NCBI GenBank assembly: GCA_937934275.1
Contig: CALHAM010000012.1
Span: 62,001-126,000 of the forward strand
Length of the DNA stretch: 64,000 nt
DNA from: an uncultured Saprospiraceae bacterium
GTDB lineage: Bacteria; Bacteroidota; Bacteroidia; Chitinophagales; Saprospiraceae
Reading direction: 5' to 3'
How positions within the stretch are numbered: the stretch's first letter is position 1; every line of letters begins with the position of its first letter. The translations under genes were made by a program, and so were the position numbers. Under the pieces are notes generated by a model. That model was not told the DNA's origin and ran no database searches. It worked only from the letters and a program-made list of their open reading frames with translations. Of the stretch, positions 17,936 through 26,795 are shown piece after piece.

Positions 17936-20221
17936 TCAGTCCTCCTCCTCCTCGACCCACTCCATTTCGATTTGTCGGCGCGCGCTGTCTACAGAAACGA
18001 TGCGCACGCGGATACGGTCGCCCATTTTAAGGATGCGCCCCGAACGGCGAGCGCGGGCGCGCAAATTGCCTTCTTCAACAACAAAAGGCTCGCGCAGGTT
18101 GCGGAAATCGACCAAACCTTCAGCCAATGAGTCCTTCAATTCGACGAAAAAGCCGCGCTCGATGATGCCGCTCACGTAGCCCTCAAACACTTCGCCAATG
18201 CGGTTGCGCAAGAGCTCGGCTTGTACGTATTTGATGCTCTCGCGTTCAGCTTCGGCGGCTTTGCGCTCTTGCTCGCTGATATGCTTACACTGCTCCTCTA
18301 GGCGCTCCCTGTCGGTGCGGTAGATTGCTTCGCCGAGATTTTTTTCTAAAATACGATGGACCAACACATCGGCATACCGACGGATGGGTGAGGTAAAATG
18401 AGTGTAATGAGTAAAGCCAAGGCCATAGTGGCCAATATTGCGCGTGGAATAGACAGCCTTAGCCATGGTGCGGATGGCCAGTGGCTCCAGAATTTTGAGG
18501 CGCGGATCGGTTTGGCTGGCGCGCATGAGCTGGTTGTACGACTCGGCAATCTGTCGGGGCGTGCTTACCTTGAGTGGATAGCCCATCTCAGCGGCGAAGC
18601 GAGCAAACTCAGCCACCTTCTCCATGTTAGGCAGGTCGTGTATGCGATAAACAAAGGGAATTTCCTGCTGCCCAGCGCCTTTTTGCTGGATGTATAGCGC
18701 TACCTCCCGATTGGCCAACAGCATAAAGTCCTCGACGAGCAAGTGAGCCTCCTTGCGCTCTTTGATGTAGGCCTCTACGGGAATGCCTTCCTCATTGAGG
18801 CGGAAACGCACCTCATCGGTGTCGAAGCCAATGGCACCGTTGCGTTCGCGTTCGCGACGCATCTTTTGGGCGATGCGCTGCAACGTCTTTAGGGCCCATT
18901 CCAGTTTTGGGTATAAGGTTAGTTGGCGCAAGGCCTCAAAAGGCCTGTTTTCCAAGATGGTCTGCACCTCTTCGTAGGTGAAGCGCTTGGCCGAGTGGAT
19001 GACGGTTTTGCCAAACCAGCGTGAGACGATACGCGCTTGTTTGTCAAATTCAAAGACTGCCGAAAACGTCAAGCGATCTTCATAAGGCACTAGCGAACAC
19101 AAATGGTTAGACAATTTTTCGGGCAGCATCGGGCAAACGCGATCGACCAGGTAGACCGAAGTGCTGCGCTGGTAAGCTTCGGCATCGAGGCGTGTGCCGG
19201 GCTTAAGGTAGTGCGTTACGTCGGCGATGTGGATGCCTACTTCCAAATGGCCGTTATCGAGTTGGCGTACACTAAGAGCGTCGTCGAAGTCTTTAGCATC
19301 GTCGGGGTCAATGGTGAAGGTGAGGACGGAGCGAAAGTCGCGTCGGCACCCGTATTCTTGGGGCGGGATGAGGTCGGGGATTTCGGTCGCTTCGGCCAGG
19401 GCTTCAGGTGAGTGGCTGAGTTCGAAACCGGCGTTGATGAGGATCTTATTCATCTCGAAGTCGTGCCCACCTACGGCGCCGAGGGTTTGAGTAACCTTGC
19501 CGATAGGCACGCGGCCTTTACCTTCTTGCCAGTCGGTAACTCGGACGATGACCTTATCTCCATCGCGCGCATCGGCACAAGCCGACAGTGGCACGTATAT
19601 ATCTACCGGCATAGTGGGATCATCGGGCAAGAAGAGGGCGTATTTTCGACTTTTGCGCAGCGTGCCGACGAAGAATTCTCTCGCTCGTTTGACCACCTTG
19701 AGCACCTCACCCTCCGGGCGGCGCTGGGCGCCGCGGCCTCTGTAGGTTCTAGGGAAAAGGAGGACTTGCACCGTGTCGCCGTGCAATGCGCCGTTGAGAT
19801 AGCGCGGTGCGACAAACACGTCGTCCATAGTTTCATCAGTGACGACGTAAGCGGCACCCGAGCGCGTCATATCCACACGACCTTCCACCATCTTAGGCCG
19901 CTCGGGCTGGCGCTTTTTGCGTTTTGCTGTAGGCGGCGAAAGCGGAGGGCTTGTTTTTTCATGCTTTACCTCAGCGTCCGACGTTAGGCGATCGACGGCG
20001 ACGCCGTATCGCCCATTTTTTTTCACCTCTACCGAGCCGGCCTGTACCAGCTGCTGCAGTGCATGCTCTACCGAATGGCGGTTGTTGGCCACATTGAGCA
20101 GTTCGGACAGCTCGACTGGAGCGAAGGTCTTTCGAGGGTTGGCTAGCAAAAACTTGAGCACTTCTATTTGCAAGGCTTTGGCAGTCAACTTTTTGCTGCC
20201 GCTTTTTTTGTTTTTTTTCAT
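17936..20221 (-). CDS. rnr: Ribonuclease R
   Basis: A processive 3'-5' exoribonuclease that degrades structured RNA. It is 761 residues. The N-terminal helix-turn-helix region (about 10-70, rich in Lys) is followed by cold-shock-like OB folds, then the catalytic RNB domain with the acidic cluster in TIDPDDAKDFDDALSV that binds the two magnesium ions. The family motif HYGLGFTHYTHFTSPIRRYAD lies near the end of RNB. A C-terminal S1 domain runs from GEVFEGYVSGI to the RIRVRIVSVD strand. No long basic tail follows S1. The start is the last ATG before MKKNKKSGSKK. Divergent from dapB with about 150 bases between. Confidence 0.96.
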   Translation of the reverse strand: MKKNKKSGSKKLTAKALQIEVLKFLLANPRKTFAPVELSELLNVANNRHSVEHALQQLVQAGSVEVKKNGRYGVAVDRLTSDAEVKHEKTSPPLSPPTAKRKKRQPERPKMVEGRVDMTRSGAAYVVTDETMDDVFVAPRYLNGALHGDTVQVLLFPRTYRGRGAQRRPEGEVLKVVKRAREFFVGTLRKSRKYALFLPDDPTMPVDIYVPLSACADARDGDKVIVRVTDWQEGKGRVPIGKVTQTLGAVGGHDFEMNKILINAGFELSHSPEALAEATEIPDLIPPQEYGCRRDFRSVLTFTIDPDDAKDFDDALSVRQLDNGHLEVGIHIADVTHYLKPGTRLDAEAYQRSTSVYLVDRVCPMLPEKLSNHLCSLVPYEDRLTFSAVFEFDKQARIVSRWFGKTVIHSAKRFTYEEVQTILENRPFEALRQLTLYPKLEWALKTLQRIAQKMRRERERNGAIGFDTDEVRFRLNEEGIPVEAYIKERKEAHLLVEDFMLLANREVALYIQQKGAGQQEIPFVYRIHDLPNMEKVAEFARFAAEMGYPLKVSTPRQIAESYNQLMRASQTDPRLKILEPLAIRTMAKAVYSTRNIGHYGLGFTHYTHFTSPIRRYADVLVHRILEKNLGEAIYRTDRERLEEQCKHISEQERKAAEAERESIKYVQAELLRNRIGEVFEGYVSGIIERGFFVELKDSLAEGLVDFRNLREPFVVEEGNLRARARRSGRILKMGDRIRVRIVSVDSARRQIEMEWVEEEED

Positions 20222-20371
20222 AAAGAGTCGAAAGCGCCGCTCAAGCGCGGCGCGGCGTTTGGGTGTTTTCGTTTGCCGTATGAAACGCTAAGCGGTTGCA
20301 AAGGTTGCTCCAAAGCGCAATTTCTGCCTTCAGGAATGGCATCCTATCTTCGAGCCATCATTTTATCGGTT

Positions 20372-21103
20372 ATGAAAATTGGATTGTTAGGTTACGGAAA
20401 GATGGGACAAGCCGTGGAGGCTAAAGCTCAGGAACGCGACCACGAAATTGTGTGGCGCATTGGGTGGTCAAATCGGGCTGAATTGACTGAGGAACGCTTG
20501 CGCCAAGCCGATGTGGTGGTGGAATTTTCGCGCCCCAGTGCCGCCTTTGACAATATCATGGACTGTCTGCGGGCGGGTGTGCCCGTCGTCAGCGGCACTA
20601 CCGGCTGGACTGAGCAGCTGCCTCGGGCCGAGCAGTATTGTCGAGAACACGGGGGCGCATTGTTGTGGGCTTCCAACTTTAGCATTGGCGTCAATCTCTT
20701 CTTTGCCTTAAACCGCTACCTGGCGCAACTAATGGACCACCGAGACGAATACAGCCCATCCGTTGAGGAAACCCATCACGTGCACAAGCTGGATGCCCCC
20801 AGCGGTACCGCCCAAACGCTGGCCGACGACTTAATAGCCAACACCTCGCGCATCCAGCACTGGCTGATGACCCACGGCCAGCCTGCACCACCCAATGCGC
20901 TACCTATTACGTCCATACGCCGAGGCGAAATACCCGGAACACACATCGTACGCTGGGACTCGGCTTTAGACACCCTCGAAATCCGACACACGGCTCACTC
21001 GCGCACAGGCTTTGCTGCTGGCGCTGTGTTGGCCGCCGAATGGCTAATAGGTAAAAAAGGTGTCTTCCGCATAAGCGACCTCCTGAACCTAAACTGCCCA
21101 TGA
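20372..21103 (+). CDS. dapB: 4-hydroxy-tetrahydrodipicolinate reductase
   Basis: Second committed enzyme of the diaminopimelate/lysine pathway; reduces the product of DapA with NAD(P)H. It is 243 residues from the ATG at 20372. The frame extends upstream to a TTG, but that would add 68 residues unlike the family ahead of the Rossmann motif GYGKMG. Visible: GYGKMG (7-12), VVEFSRPSA, SGTTGW, the active-site His135-His136 in EETHHVHK with Lys139, and DAPSGTA (141-147). The stop overlaps the next start (ATGA), so the acetyltransferase is probably translationally coupled. The partner dapA lies about 10 kb away in another unit. Confidence 0.96.
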   Translation: MKIGLLGYGKMGQAVEAKAQERDHEIVWRIGWSNRAELTEERLRQADVVVEFSRPSAAFDNIMDCLRAGVPVVSGTTGWTEQLPRAEQYCREHGGALLWASNFSIGVNLFFALNRYLAQLMDHRDEYSPSVEETHHVHKLDAPSGTAQTLADDLIANTSRIQHWLMTHGQPAPPNALPITSIRRGEIPGTHIVRWDSALDTLEIRHTAHSRTGFAAGAVLAAEWLIGKKGVFRISDLLNLNCP

Positions 21104-21642
21104 ACACTCTCGCTATTCAACGCGTCGAGGCTCAGGATTTGCCCCGCTTGCGCGAATTCGCCGAGCGCACCTTTCGCGAAGCCTGGCAGGCGCAAAACGA
21201 TCCTGCTCACTTCGAGGCCTACTGTCGCGAGCATTTCACTCCTGAGCGCTTCGCCTTTGAAATGGCCAACCCACTCTCGGAATTCTATTTTGCTTGGCGA
21301 GAAAATGCCCTGGCTGCTTACTTGAAGCTAAACATCGGTCAGCTCCCTGGTGCCTCCGCTCAACTCGATCAGCCCCTGTGGGTCGGAAAGCCCGTACACA
21401 TTGAGCGCGTATACGTAGACACGCCCTGGCAAGGGCAAGGTCTTGGCGAACATTTGCTCGCTTTTGCCGAGGCGCGCGCCCGTTCCATCGGAGCGACGTG
21501 GCTGTGGCTGAGCGTCTGGCAAAAGGCGCCGCGCGCTATCCAATTTTACGAAAAAAACGGCTTCTCCTGCTTCGGCACGGAGACCTTCTGGGTCGGTGCC
21601 GACCCGCAGCCCGACTGGATAATGCGGAAAGCAGTATCGTAG
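21100..21642 (+). CDS. GNAT-family N-acetyltransferase
   Basis: 180 residues with a single acetyltransferase domain. The acetyl-CoA binding motif A is HIERVYVDTPWQGQGLGEHLL, with the usual R/Q-x-x-G-x-G/A pattern as QGQGLG. Motif B is TWLWLSVWQKAPRAIQFYEKNGF, in which the tyrosine before EKNGF is the likely general acid. The substrate is unknown. Translation starts inside the dapB stop codon (ATGA), so it belongs to the dapB transcript; that does not by itself link it to lysine synthesis. Related proteins in databases are often called RimI-like without proof. Confidence 0.88.
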   Translation: MNTLAIQRVEAQDLPRLREFAERTFREAWQAQNDPAHFEAYCREHFTPERFAFEMANPLSEFYFAWRENALAAYLKLNIGQLPGASAQLDQPLWVGKPVHIERVYVDTPWQGQGLGEHLLAFAEARARSIGATWLWLSVWQKAPRAIQFYEKNGFSCFGTETFWVGADPQPDWIMRKAVS

Positions 21643-21783
21643 CCTTGCCGGCACAACATCCCTTTTGCCAACAGCTCCCTTCTTCTTGGCGCTTTGCCCC
21701 GCCCATCCAACCTCTTAGCCAAACAAGTTTGGCTGTTACGAAGCGCCTTCTCTACCTTCGCCCTCGCACAAACATACCTGGGA

Positions 21784-22434
21784 ATGACAGGCAACCTTCC
21801 CTCCGATAGGCCGCGCATCAAACACATCGCTATTGCCGGAAACATTGGCGCAGGCAAGACTACCCTTAGCGAAATGCTCGCCCGCCATTACGGCTGGGAG
21901 GTCCATTACGAAGACACAGAAAACAACCCATACTTGGCCGACTTCTATTTGGACATGCGGCGCTGGTCATTCAACCTGCAGGTCTTCTTCCTGTCGAGTC
22001 GCTACCAGCAAATGCTGCGCATTCAGCAGGGCAATCGAACGGTCATCCAAGACCGAACCATTTACGAAGATGCCTACATTTTTGCTCCTAACCTGGCTGA
22101 TATGGGCTTAATGGAGCGGCGCGACTTTGAGAACTACATCCAGCTGTTCCAGTCCATCATCTCACAAGTGCGCCCCCCGGACCTACTCATCTATCTACGC
22201 GCCAACATCCCTACGCTGGTAGAGCACATCCAAATGCGCGGACGCGACTACGAAGGCAACATCAGCATTGAATACCTCAAACGCCTCAATGAGCGCTACG
22301 AACAATGGATCTCCACTTACAAAGACGGTAAGCTGCTGATCATTAACGTAGACCAGATGGATTTTCAGAACAACCCAGAGCATGCAAGCCGTGTTTTGGA
22401 AATGGTACAAGCAGAACTGCACGGGCTGTTTTAA
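21784..22434 (+). CDS. Deoxynucleoside kinase
   Basis: 216 residues of the dNK/dGK-dAK family, which phosphorylates deoxynucleosides for nucleotide salvage. The ATG at 21784 is preferred over an upstream one at 21694, since the latter adds 30 residues before the first strand. Motifs: P-loop GNIGAGKTT (19-27), the substrate-site Glu in HYEDTENNPYL, RWSFNLQVFFLSSRY, the DRTIYEDAYIFA segment (a DRS-like motif) and the lid region RGRDYEGNISIEYL. Base preference cannot be read from sequence. It is 6 bases before nth and on the same strand, so the two are probably co-transcribed. Confidence 0.92.
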   Translation: MTGNLPSDRPRIKHIAIAGNIGAGKTTLSEMLARHYGWEVHYEDTENNPYLADFYLDMRRWSFNLQVFFLSSRYQQMLRIQQGNRTVIQDRTIYEDAYIFAPNLADMGLMERRDFENYIQLFQSIISQVRPPDLLIYLRANIPTLVEHIQMRGRDYEGNISIEYLKRLNERYEQWISTYKDGKLLIINVDQMDFQNNPEHASRVLEMVQAELHGLF

Positions 22435-22440
22435 GTAAAT

Positions 22441-23121
22441 ATGGCCGAAGTAAAAAAGAAGGCGCTGAGCACTGCCTCAAAACCATCTCCCAAGCCCTCC
22501 AAAGCGCTGCGCGAGAAAGCCGCGCAAATTCAGCGTATTTTAGACGAGCTTTACCCTGAGGTGCCCATTCCTTTGCACCACGACGACCCCTACACGCTGC
22601 TGGTGGCCGTGGTGCTGTCGGCACAATGCACCGACGAACGCGTCAATCAGGTAACCCCACACTTGTTCGCTCGCGCACGTACACCTGAGGAGATGATTCG
22701 CCTCAGTGTGGACGAAATCCGCCAGATCATCAAGCCTTGCGGCCTTTCACCCACCAAATCAAAGGCGCTGTGGGAGCTTTCTCGCCGAATTGTGGAGGAG
22801 CACGGTGGTCAAGTGCCGCATACCTTCGAAGCGTTGGAAGCACTGCCGGGCGTAGGGCATAAGACAGCCTCTGTCGTCATGTCGCAGGCATTCGGTGTTC
22901 CGGCTTTTCCAGTAGACACACACATTCACCGCTTAGCAGCCCGTTGGGGCCTCAGCAGCGGCAAAAGCGTGGAGCAGACCGAACGCGACCTGAAGGCGCT
23001 ATTCCCTAAGGAAAGCTGGAACAAACTGCACTTGCAAATCATCTACTTCGGGCGCGAGTATTGCCCTGCCAGGGGGCATAATGCGAAGGAGTGTCCCATT
23101 TGCTCACTGTGGGCCGGGTAG
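22441..23121 (+). CDS. nth: Endonuclease III (DNA glycosylase/AP lyase)
   Basis: Removes oxidised pyrimidines from DNA and cuts the abasic site. It is 226 residues. The helix-hairpin-helix LPGVGHKTA carries the catalytic Lys141, and VDTHIHR carries the catalytic Asp159. The start of the family signature SAQCTDERVN is present. Family members usually end in a [4Fe-4S] loop with C-x6-C-x2-C-x5-C. Here only three cysteines are visible, Cys208-x9-Cys218-x2-Cys221, and the protein ends five residues later. A basic N-terminal extension (KKKALSTASKPSPKPSK) precedes the fold. Function as a glycosylase is very likely; the cluster is in doubt. Confidence 0.93.
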   Translation: MAEVKKKALSTASKPSPKPSKALREKAAQIQRILDELYPEVPIPLHHDDPYTLLVAVVLSAQCTDERVNQVTPHLFARARTPEEMIRLSVDEIRQIIKPCGLSPTKSKALWELSRRIVEEHGGQVPHTFEALEALPGVGHKTASVVMSQAFGVPAFPVDTHIHRLAARWGLSSGKSVEQTERDLKALFPKESWNKLHLQIIYFGREYCPARGHNAKECPICSLWAG

Positions 23122-23124
23122 CGC

Positions 23125-24885
23125 TCAGCCTTTGCTACCCAGGACTTTCCAGGCCAACTGGACTTTTTCCCAGCATGCCTGCCTGTCTTCCGGCGCGATA
23201 ACTTGAGCGTACACGGCGCGCTCACAGCGTTCCCAAACCTCAGCAATGGCCTCTACCGTTTCCCTCGGCACCCTGCGCGCGCTCAGCTGTTCTAAGGCCA
23301 CAGAGCGGCTTAACATGAACGAAGGCACGCCCAAATAGGCGGCTACTGCGCTCTCTAACCACCGCAACAACTCTCGATAAAACGCTTGAGGAGGAGCGTC
23401 GGACAGGCGTCGGCGCAGCTGCTGCAGCTGCGCCTGTAGTGTGCGCCGGTCGGGCAATGCAGGACGGACGCTGTCTTCCGAAGCAAAGTTTTCCACAGGA
23501 GGTTTTCGCCGCTGGCTTTGCCATAACAGAGCAGCCAACCCTGCCAGTACGAGCAGTGCGGCAATGCCGACCGCACCCAGCATCCAGGGCTGAGAAAACT
23601 CCTCTACTTCTGCCCACCACGTCGGCTCTTCGGCCGACGGCAGCACGGCAGCCGTATCGGTTGGCAGCATCGCCTTCCCGTAATTGCCCCCCGGAACGAC
23701 GGCGATCGCTATGGGAGCATCTGCGCGCAGCACTTGGTAGGCGTTGCTGTCGGGGTGAAAGAAGGTAATCTCAGGGGTGAACAAATAGGTCCCTGGCTCT
23801 TTGGGTAAGATGGCGTAGGTGAGTGTGCGCTGGTGAACAAACTCATCGCCGGTTTCGTACTCCTCCTGCTCGCGCACTTCAGGGTCAAGGGCCTCTAAGC
23901 CAGCGGGTAAGTTGAGTGGTAGGTTGAGCAAACGGCGCGCATCGCCATTGCCTTGAATACGGACGGTTAGGATAAGCGCATCGTCGGTAGTTAGGGCCTG
24001 TTTATCTGCGGCGACCGTCCACTCATAACGGCCGACGACACCACAAAAACGCTCAGGCTGAGGTTCGGGCAAGGGGCGCGCGTACGTCGAAATGGCGTTG
24101 GAGGCTACCACGACAGACCTGCCGCCCAAAAGATTGCGTTCCTCGCTCTCCACCAACAGCCGCAGGCGCGCCGGGCCAATGGCCAACGGCCCTGTGCGCT
24201 GCGAAAAAAGCGACGCCTCGTACAAAGTACGCACGGCATAGGTCTTATTGCCCACCTTCTCGCGTTGCACACGCGTATCGTAGCGGCGCCGCTCCAGCAC
24301 ATAGAAGCCATCAAACGAAGGCAGAGCGATCAGATCGGCTTCTGAAACGCTCACCCGCGTGTAGAGGCGTAGGCGGTAAAGCATTTGTTGGCCCAACCAG
24401 GCCTGCTCGGGCAACACGTCGGCTACGACGAAGTACGGCTCCTCTGCAGAAGCCCTGCTCTTTCGAGGTCGGCGCACCGAAGACTTGATTACACGCACCG
24501 TCAGCGGTTGGCTCCGGAAGTTGCGCTGCGCCGTTTGGGCGGTAGCCGGTCCAATGGTGTAGTGGCCAGCACTGCCGGCCTCCAACTCGTACACCCACGA
24601 CTGCTGGGAGTAGGCCTTCCCGTGCGCAAAACCTGCACTGCGCACTTCGTTAGGACCAGAGCGAACCGTCAGCCCGCCGAAATCGGGAGGTATGAAGCGC
24701 CGAGCAGTCTCGTTGGTCAACACAAAAGAAACCTCAAAGCGCGCTCCTTCCGTTACCTCGCGGCTCGGACCGCGGGCCTCGAAAGTGGGAGCATCTGGCT
24801 GCGCTGAGGCAACCGCTATCCACAGACACAGCCCTGCGGCCAAATGGCCGCCTGTCGCTTGCCGGAGAGGAAGAAGGCGAAGCAT
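23125..24885 (-). CDS. BatD family protein (oxygen-tolerance operon type)
   Basis: 586 residues. A signal peptide (about 1-28, ending ASAQ) is followed by a large strand-rich periplasmic region with repeated immunoglobulin-like units (SREVTEGARFEVSFVLTN; the TEPYFVVADV-like and LRLYTRVSVSEADL stretches). A transmembrane helix sits at about 430-450 (GIAALLVLAGLAALLW), and a cytoplasmic helical tail of about 130 residues follows. This is the BatD layout; Bat proteins are linked to oxygen and envelope stress in Bacteroides and Leptospira, but their action is unclear. Usually BatD sits with BatA-C and a MoxR ATPase; here none is adjacent. Its ATG shares a base with the gldB stop (TGATG), so it is translated from the gldB message. 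Confidence 0.85.
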   Translation of the reverse strand: MLRLLPLRQATGGHLAAGLCLWIAVASAQPDAPTFEARGPSREVTEGARFEVSFVLTNETARRFIPPDFGGLTVRSGPNEVRSAGFAHGKAYSQQSWVYELEAGSAGHYTIGPATAQTAQRNFRSQPLTVRVIKSSVRRPRKSRASAEEPYFVVADVLPEQAWLGQQMLYRLRLYTRVSVSEADLIALPSFDGFYVLERRRYDTRVQREKVGNKTYAVRTLYEASLFSQRTGPLAIGPARLRLLVESEERNLLGGRSVVVASNAISTYARPLPEPQPERFCGVVGRYEWTVAADKQALTTDDALILTVRIQGNGDARRLLNLPLNLPAGLEALDPEVREQEEYETGDEFVHQRTLTYAILPKEPGTYLFTPEITFFHPDSNAYQVLRADAPIAIAVVPGGNYGKAMLPTDTAAVLPSAEEPTWWAEVEEFSQPWMLGAVGIAALLVLAGLAALLWQSQRRKPPVENFASEDSVRPALPDRRTLQAQLQQLRRRLSDAPPQAFYRELLRWLESAVAAYLGVPSFMLSRSVALEQLSARRVPRETVEAIAEVWERCERAVYAQVIAPEDRQACWEKVQLAWKVLGSKG

Positions 24886-25886
24886 CAGTCTGTCCGTTTG
24901 GGTTTGTACTTAGACAGCTCCAATAACCGCTGGCTATCGCGAAAGTTGATCAGCGCCTCCAACGTCGTATTGGGGTGGCGACGCATGTAAGCCTTGACAA
25001 TTTGCCAGCCCACCCAACTGCCGATCTCTCCGGGGGCTTCCTGGAAAACCATCTCCGTAGCTGGGCTAGGCATGACGAGCTTCTGGTTGCGATGCGTCAG
25101 CGGCTCGTAGAGCACTTTGAGCTCCAACAGACGCGCCCACACCTCTGCCTCATTGGCATAGCAGCCGGCCAATTGCTCCTCAGTGTAGCCCATCTTTCGA
25201 TATTCCGGCTCCTGAGGCAGCAACTGATCCAAAATGTAGAGGATCTTGCCGTTGTTCAGCATATAGTCTAAGACGCGCTCTTGCGGCGGCGGCCCTACCA
25301 TTCGGCTAGCTATAGCGAGGCCAACTTTTACGGGTATGTACTCTTTTGAGAATTGTCGCCGCAGGTATTGAGGGAAATATTGCGGGTCGTAGCCGCTAAA
25401 GTTTTCGCCCAAAAACAGGTCCAAACCAATCATGATCAGGCTATCGTTGACGGCGTAGGCGTCGCCGACAAACTCGGTAAGGGTAGTGATAAATCGCAGC
25501 GGTGGCCGCTGTGGAAAGAGCTGTGCATAGCGTTGGGCTAAACGAGCTAGGGCACGCTCTTCTTCGTCTAAGTTAGGAAAAACTATTCGGCAGGAGTCGT
25601 ACAGGCGGCGAATCTGAGGAGCTAATGCAAAGCCCGCTAATGCCTCCAAAGGCGTTTCGTGAGCATTTTCCGGATTGTGGGCGATCTCCTCCAGAAAGAA
25701 GGGCATAAAATCTGGGTACTTGCGCATTAGGTCTTCCAGATTTTTCTGAGCACGGGTCGAGTCAAATGCCATGAGGTCTTCCTCAAAGCGCAGCAGGGTG
25801 ATGGGCGGAGGTTCATCTCGGCAGGCTAAAAGCCCTAAAAAGAACCCTGCCGCCAGGGTTGTTTTTTTTAAAAGTGTAGCGGTCAT
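24885..25886 (-). CDS. gldB: GldB-like gliding motility lipoprotein
   Basis: 333 residues from the ATG at 25886. This start gives a lipoprotein signal (MTATLLKKTTLAAGFFLGLLAC) with Cys22 as lipidation site; the upstream extension would bury it. The mature part is a helical DUF2268-like/GldB domain: FEEDLMAFDS, LMRKYPDFMPFFLEEI, FPNLDEEERALARLAQRY, VGDAYAVNDSLIMIGLDLFLGE, ANEAEVWARLLE and PGEIGSWVGWQIV. GldB is needed for gliding in Flavobacterium johnsoniae and lies in the periplasm-facing envelope. The phylum uses gldB-like genes even where gliding is not known. Followed directly by batD; divergent from the PorT-like gene. Confidence 0.85.
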   Translation of the reverse strand: MTATLLKKTTLAAGFFLGLLACRDEPPPITLLRFEEDLMAFDSTRAQKNLEDLMRKYPDFMPFFLEEIAHNPENAHETPLEALAGFALAPQIRRLYDSCRIVFPNLDEEERALARLAQRYAQLFPQRPPLRFITTLTEFVGDAYAVNDSLIMIGLDLFLGENFSGYDPQYFPQYLRRQFSKEYIPVKVGLAIASRMVGPPPQERVLDYMLNNGKILYILDQLLPQEPEYRKMGYTEEQLAGCYANEAEVWARLLELKVLYEPLTHRNQKLVMPSPATEMVFQEAPGEIGSWVGWQIVKAYMRRHPNTTLEALINFRDSQRLLELSKYKPKRTD

Positions 25887-25905
25887 CTTTGTTAGGGAAA
25901 AAATC

Positions 25906-25918
25906 TGCGATTTTCGCA
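25906..25918. repeat. Inverted repeat in the gldB/porT-like divergent region
   Basis: TGCGA-TTT-TCGCA is a perfect 5-bp-arm inverted repeat, and a related GAAATTCGCA follows three bases later. It lies in the middle of the 81-base space between the two divergent starts, where an operator for both genes would sit. Confidence 0.35.
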
Positions 25919-25967
25919 CCGAAATTCGCACAGCTCGCATTTTCAAAGCACAAAAGAACTTCACGTG

Positions 25968-26729
25968 ATGAAAAAAACTTTATTCCTGCTCCTCTTATTT
26001 CTATGCGCAGCACTCGGACGCCTCCAAGCGCAGTGGTCTCAACAAGAAAGCTCCACCTTTCGCTTCGGCATCCACACCAGCCCGATGTGGTCGTGGATGC
26101 GCACCGATGACAAGCTGCTCGAGGGTAGTGGCGTCAATTGGGGCCTTAAGATGGGAGTCCAAGGTGAGTATTACTTCGCTCCCAACTACGCTATTACGGG
26201 CGGCCTAGGTTTATCTTTGGGCCATGGAGGCGAGTTGCTCAACGGTTATCTAAAAGGGGTGCTATTGCCTCAGTCCAACCTCAGCGACCCGCGGTTGGAT
26301 ACGCTTGGCAAAGACGCGCGTTTGCATTATAGCCTGCAATATTTGGAGATCCCTTTTAGCTTGCGCTTTCGCGGCGGCAGCGGCGAAGACTCACCTCTGC
26401 GCTTCTATGCTGAGGCGCCCATCTTTACCTTGGGCTTTCTTACCAGTGCCAAGGGCGATATTCGCGGCAACGTACCTGTGCGCGGTGAAGATGAGAACAT
26501 CAAGCGCGACGTAACCAACCTGGCCCTATCATGGGGCTTCGGTCTGGGCATCGAGTACGAGGTCAGCTCCAGCATCACGGCGGTGGGCGGCTTGCAATTT
26601 CAGCAGATCTTTACCGATATGACGACCAACAAAGGCTCCGTCTTGCCGCCAAATGCCTCAGAGTGGCGCCGTGAAAACTCGCGCGCTACAGCCAACGCGT
26701 TAACGCTAAGGGTGGGTGTTTTTTTCTAA
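25968..26729 (+). CDS. PorT-like outer-membrane beta-barrel protein
   Basis: 253 residues. The frame begins with a GTG at 25965 directly before ATG at 25968; the ATG is used. A signal peptide (MKKTLFLLLLFLCAALGRLQAQ) is followed by amphipathic strands of an eight-stranded-type barrel: FRFGIHTSPMWSWM, NWGLKMGVQGEYYF, YAITGGLGLSLGHGG, LQYLEIPFSLRFR, RFYAEAPIFTLGFL, WGFGLGIEYEV and the terminal TANALTLRVGVFF, ending in Phe as barrel substrates do. This matches PF13568-type barrels and PorT, a T9SS-associated protein; true PorT cannot be separated from general members by eye. It is divergent from gldB. Confidence 0.75.
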   Translation: MKKTLFLLLLFLCAALGRLQAQWSQQESSTFRFGIHTSPMWSWMRTDDKLLEGSGVNWGLKMGVQGEYYFAPNYAITGGLGLSLGHGGELLNGYLKGVLLPQSNLSDPRLDTLGKDARLHYSLQYLEIPFSLRFRGGSGEDSPLRFYAEAPIFTLGFLTSAKGDIRGNVPVRGEDENIKRDVTNLALSWGFGLGIEYEVSSSITAVGGLQFQQIFTDMTTNKGSVLPPNASEWRRENSRATANALTLRVGVFF

Positions 26730-26778
26730 AAAAAATTGTGCCCACACCAACACCACACAGTAAAGGAATAGGCACAAT
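26727..26778 (-). terminator. Terminator of the DEAD-box helicase gene
   Basis: On the minus strand ATTGTGCC (26771-26778) pairs with GGCACAAT (26735-26742), with a long loop of about 28 bases, then T8 (26728-26735). It lies between two convergent genes. The long loop lowers confidence. Confidence 0.55.
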
Positions 26779-26795
26779 CGCTTTCGACCTTTCGC

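Noticed and set aside
20168..20371. An N-terminal extension of dapB from a TTG
   Set aside because: It would add 68 residues ahead of the Rossmann motif, unlike DapB, and would run across the RNase R start region.
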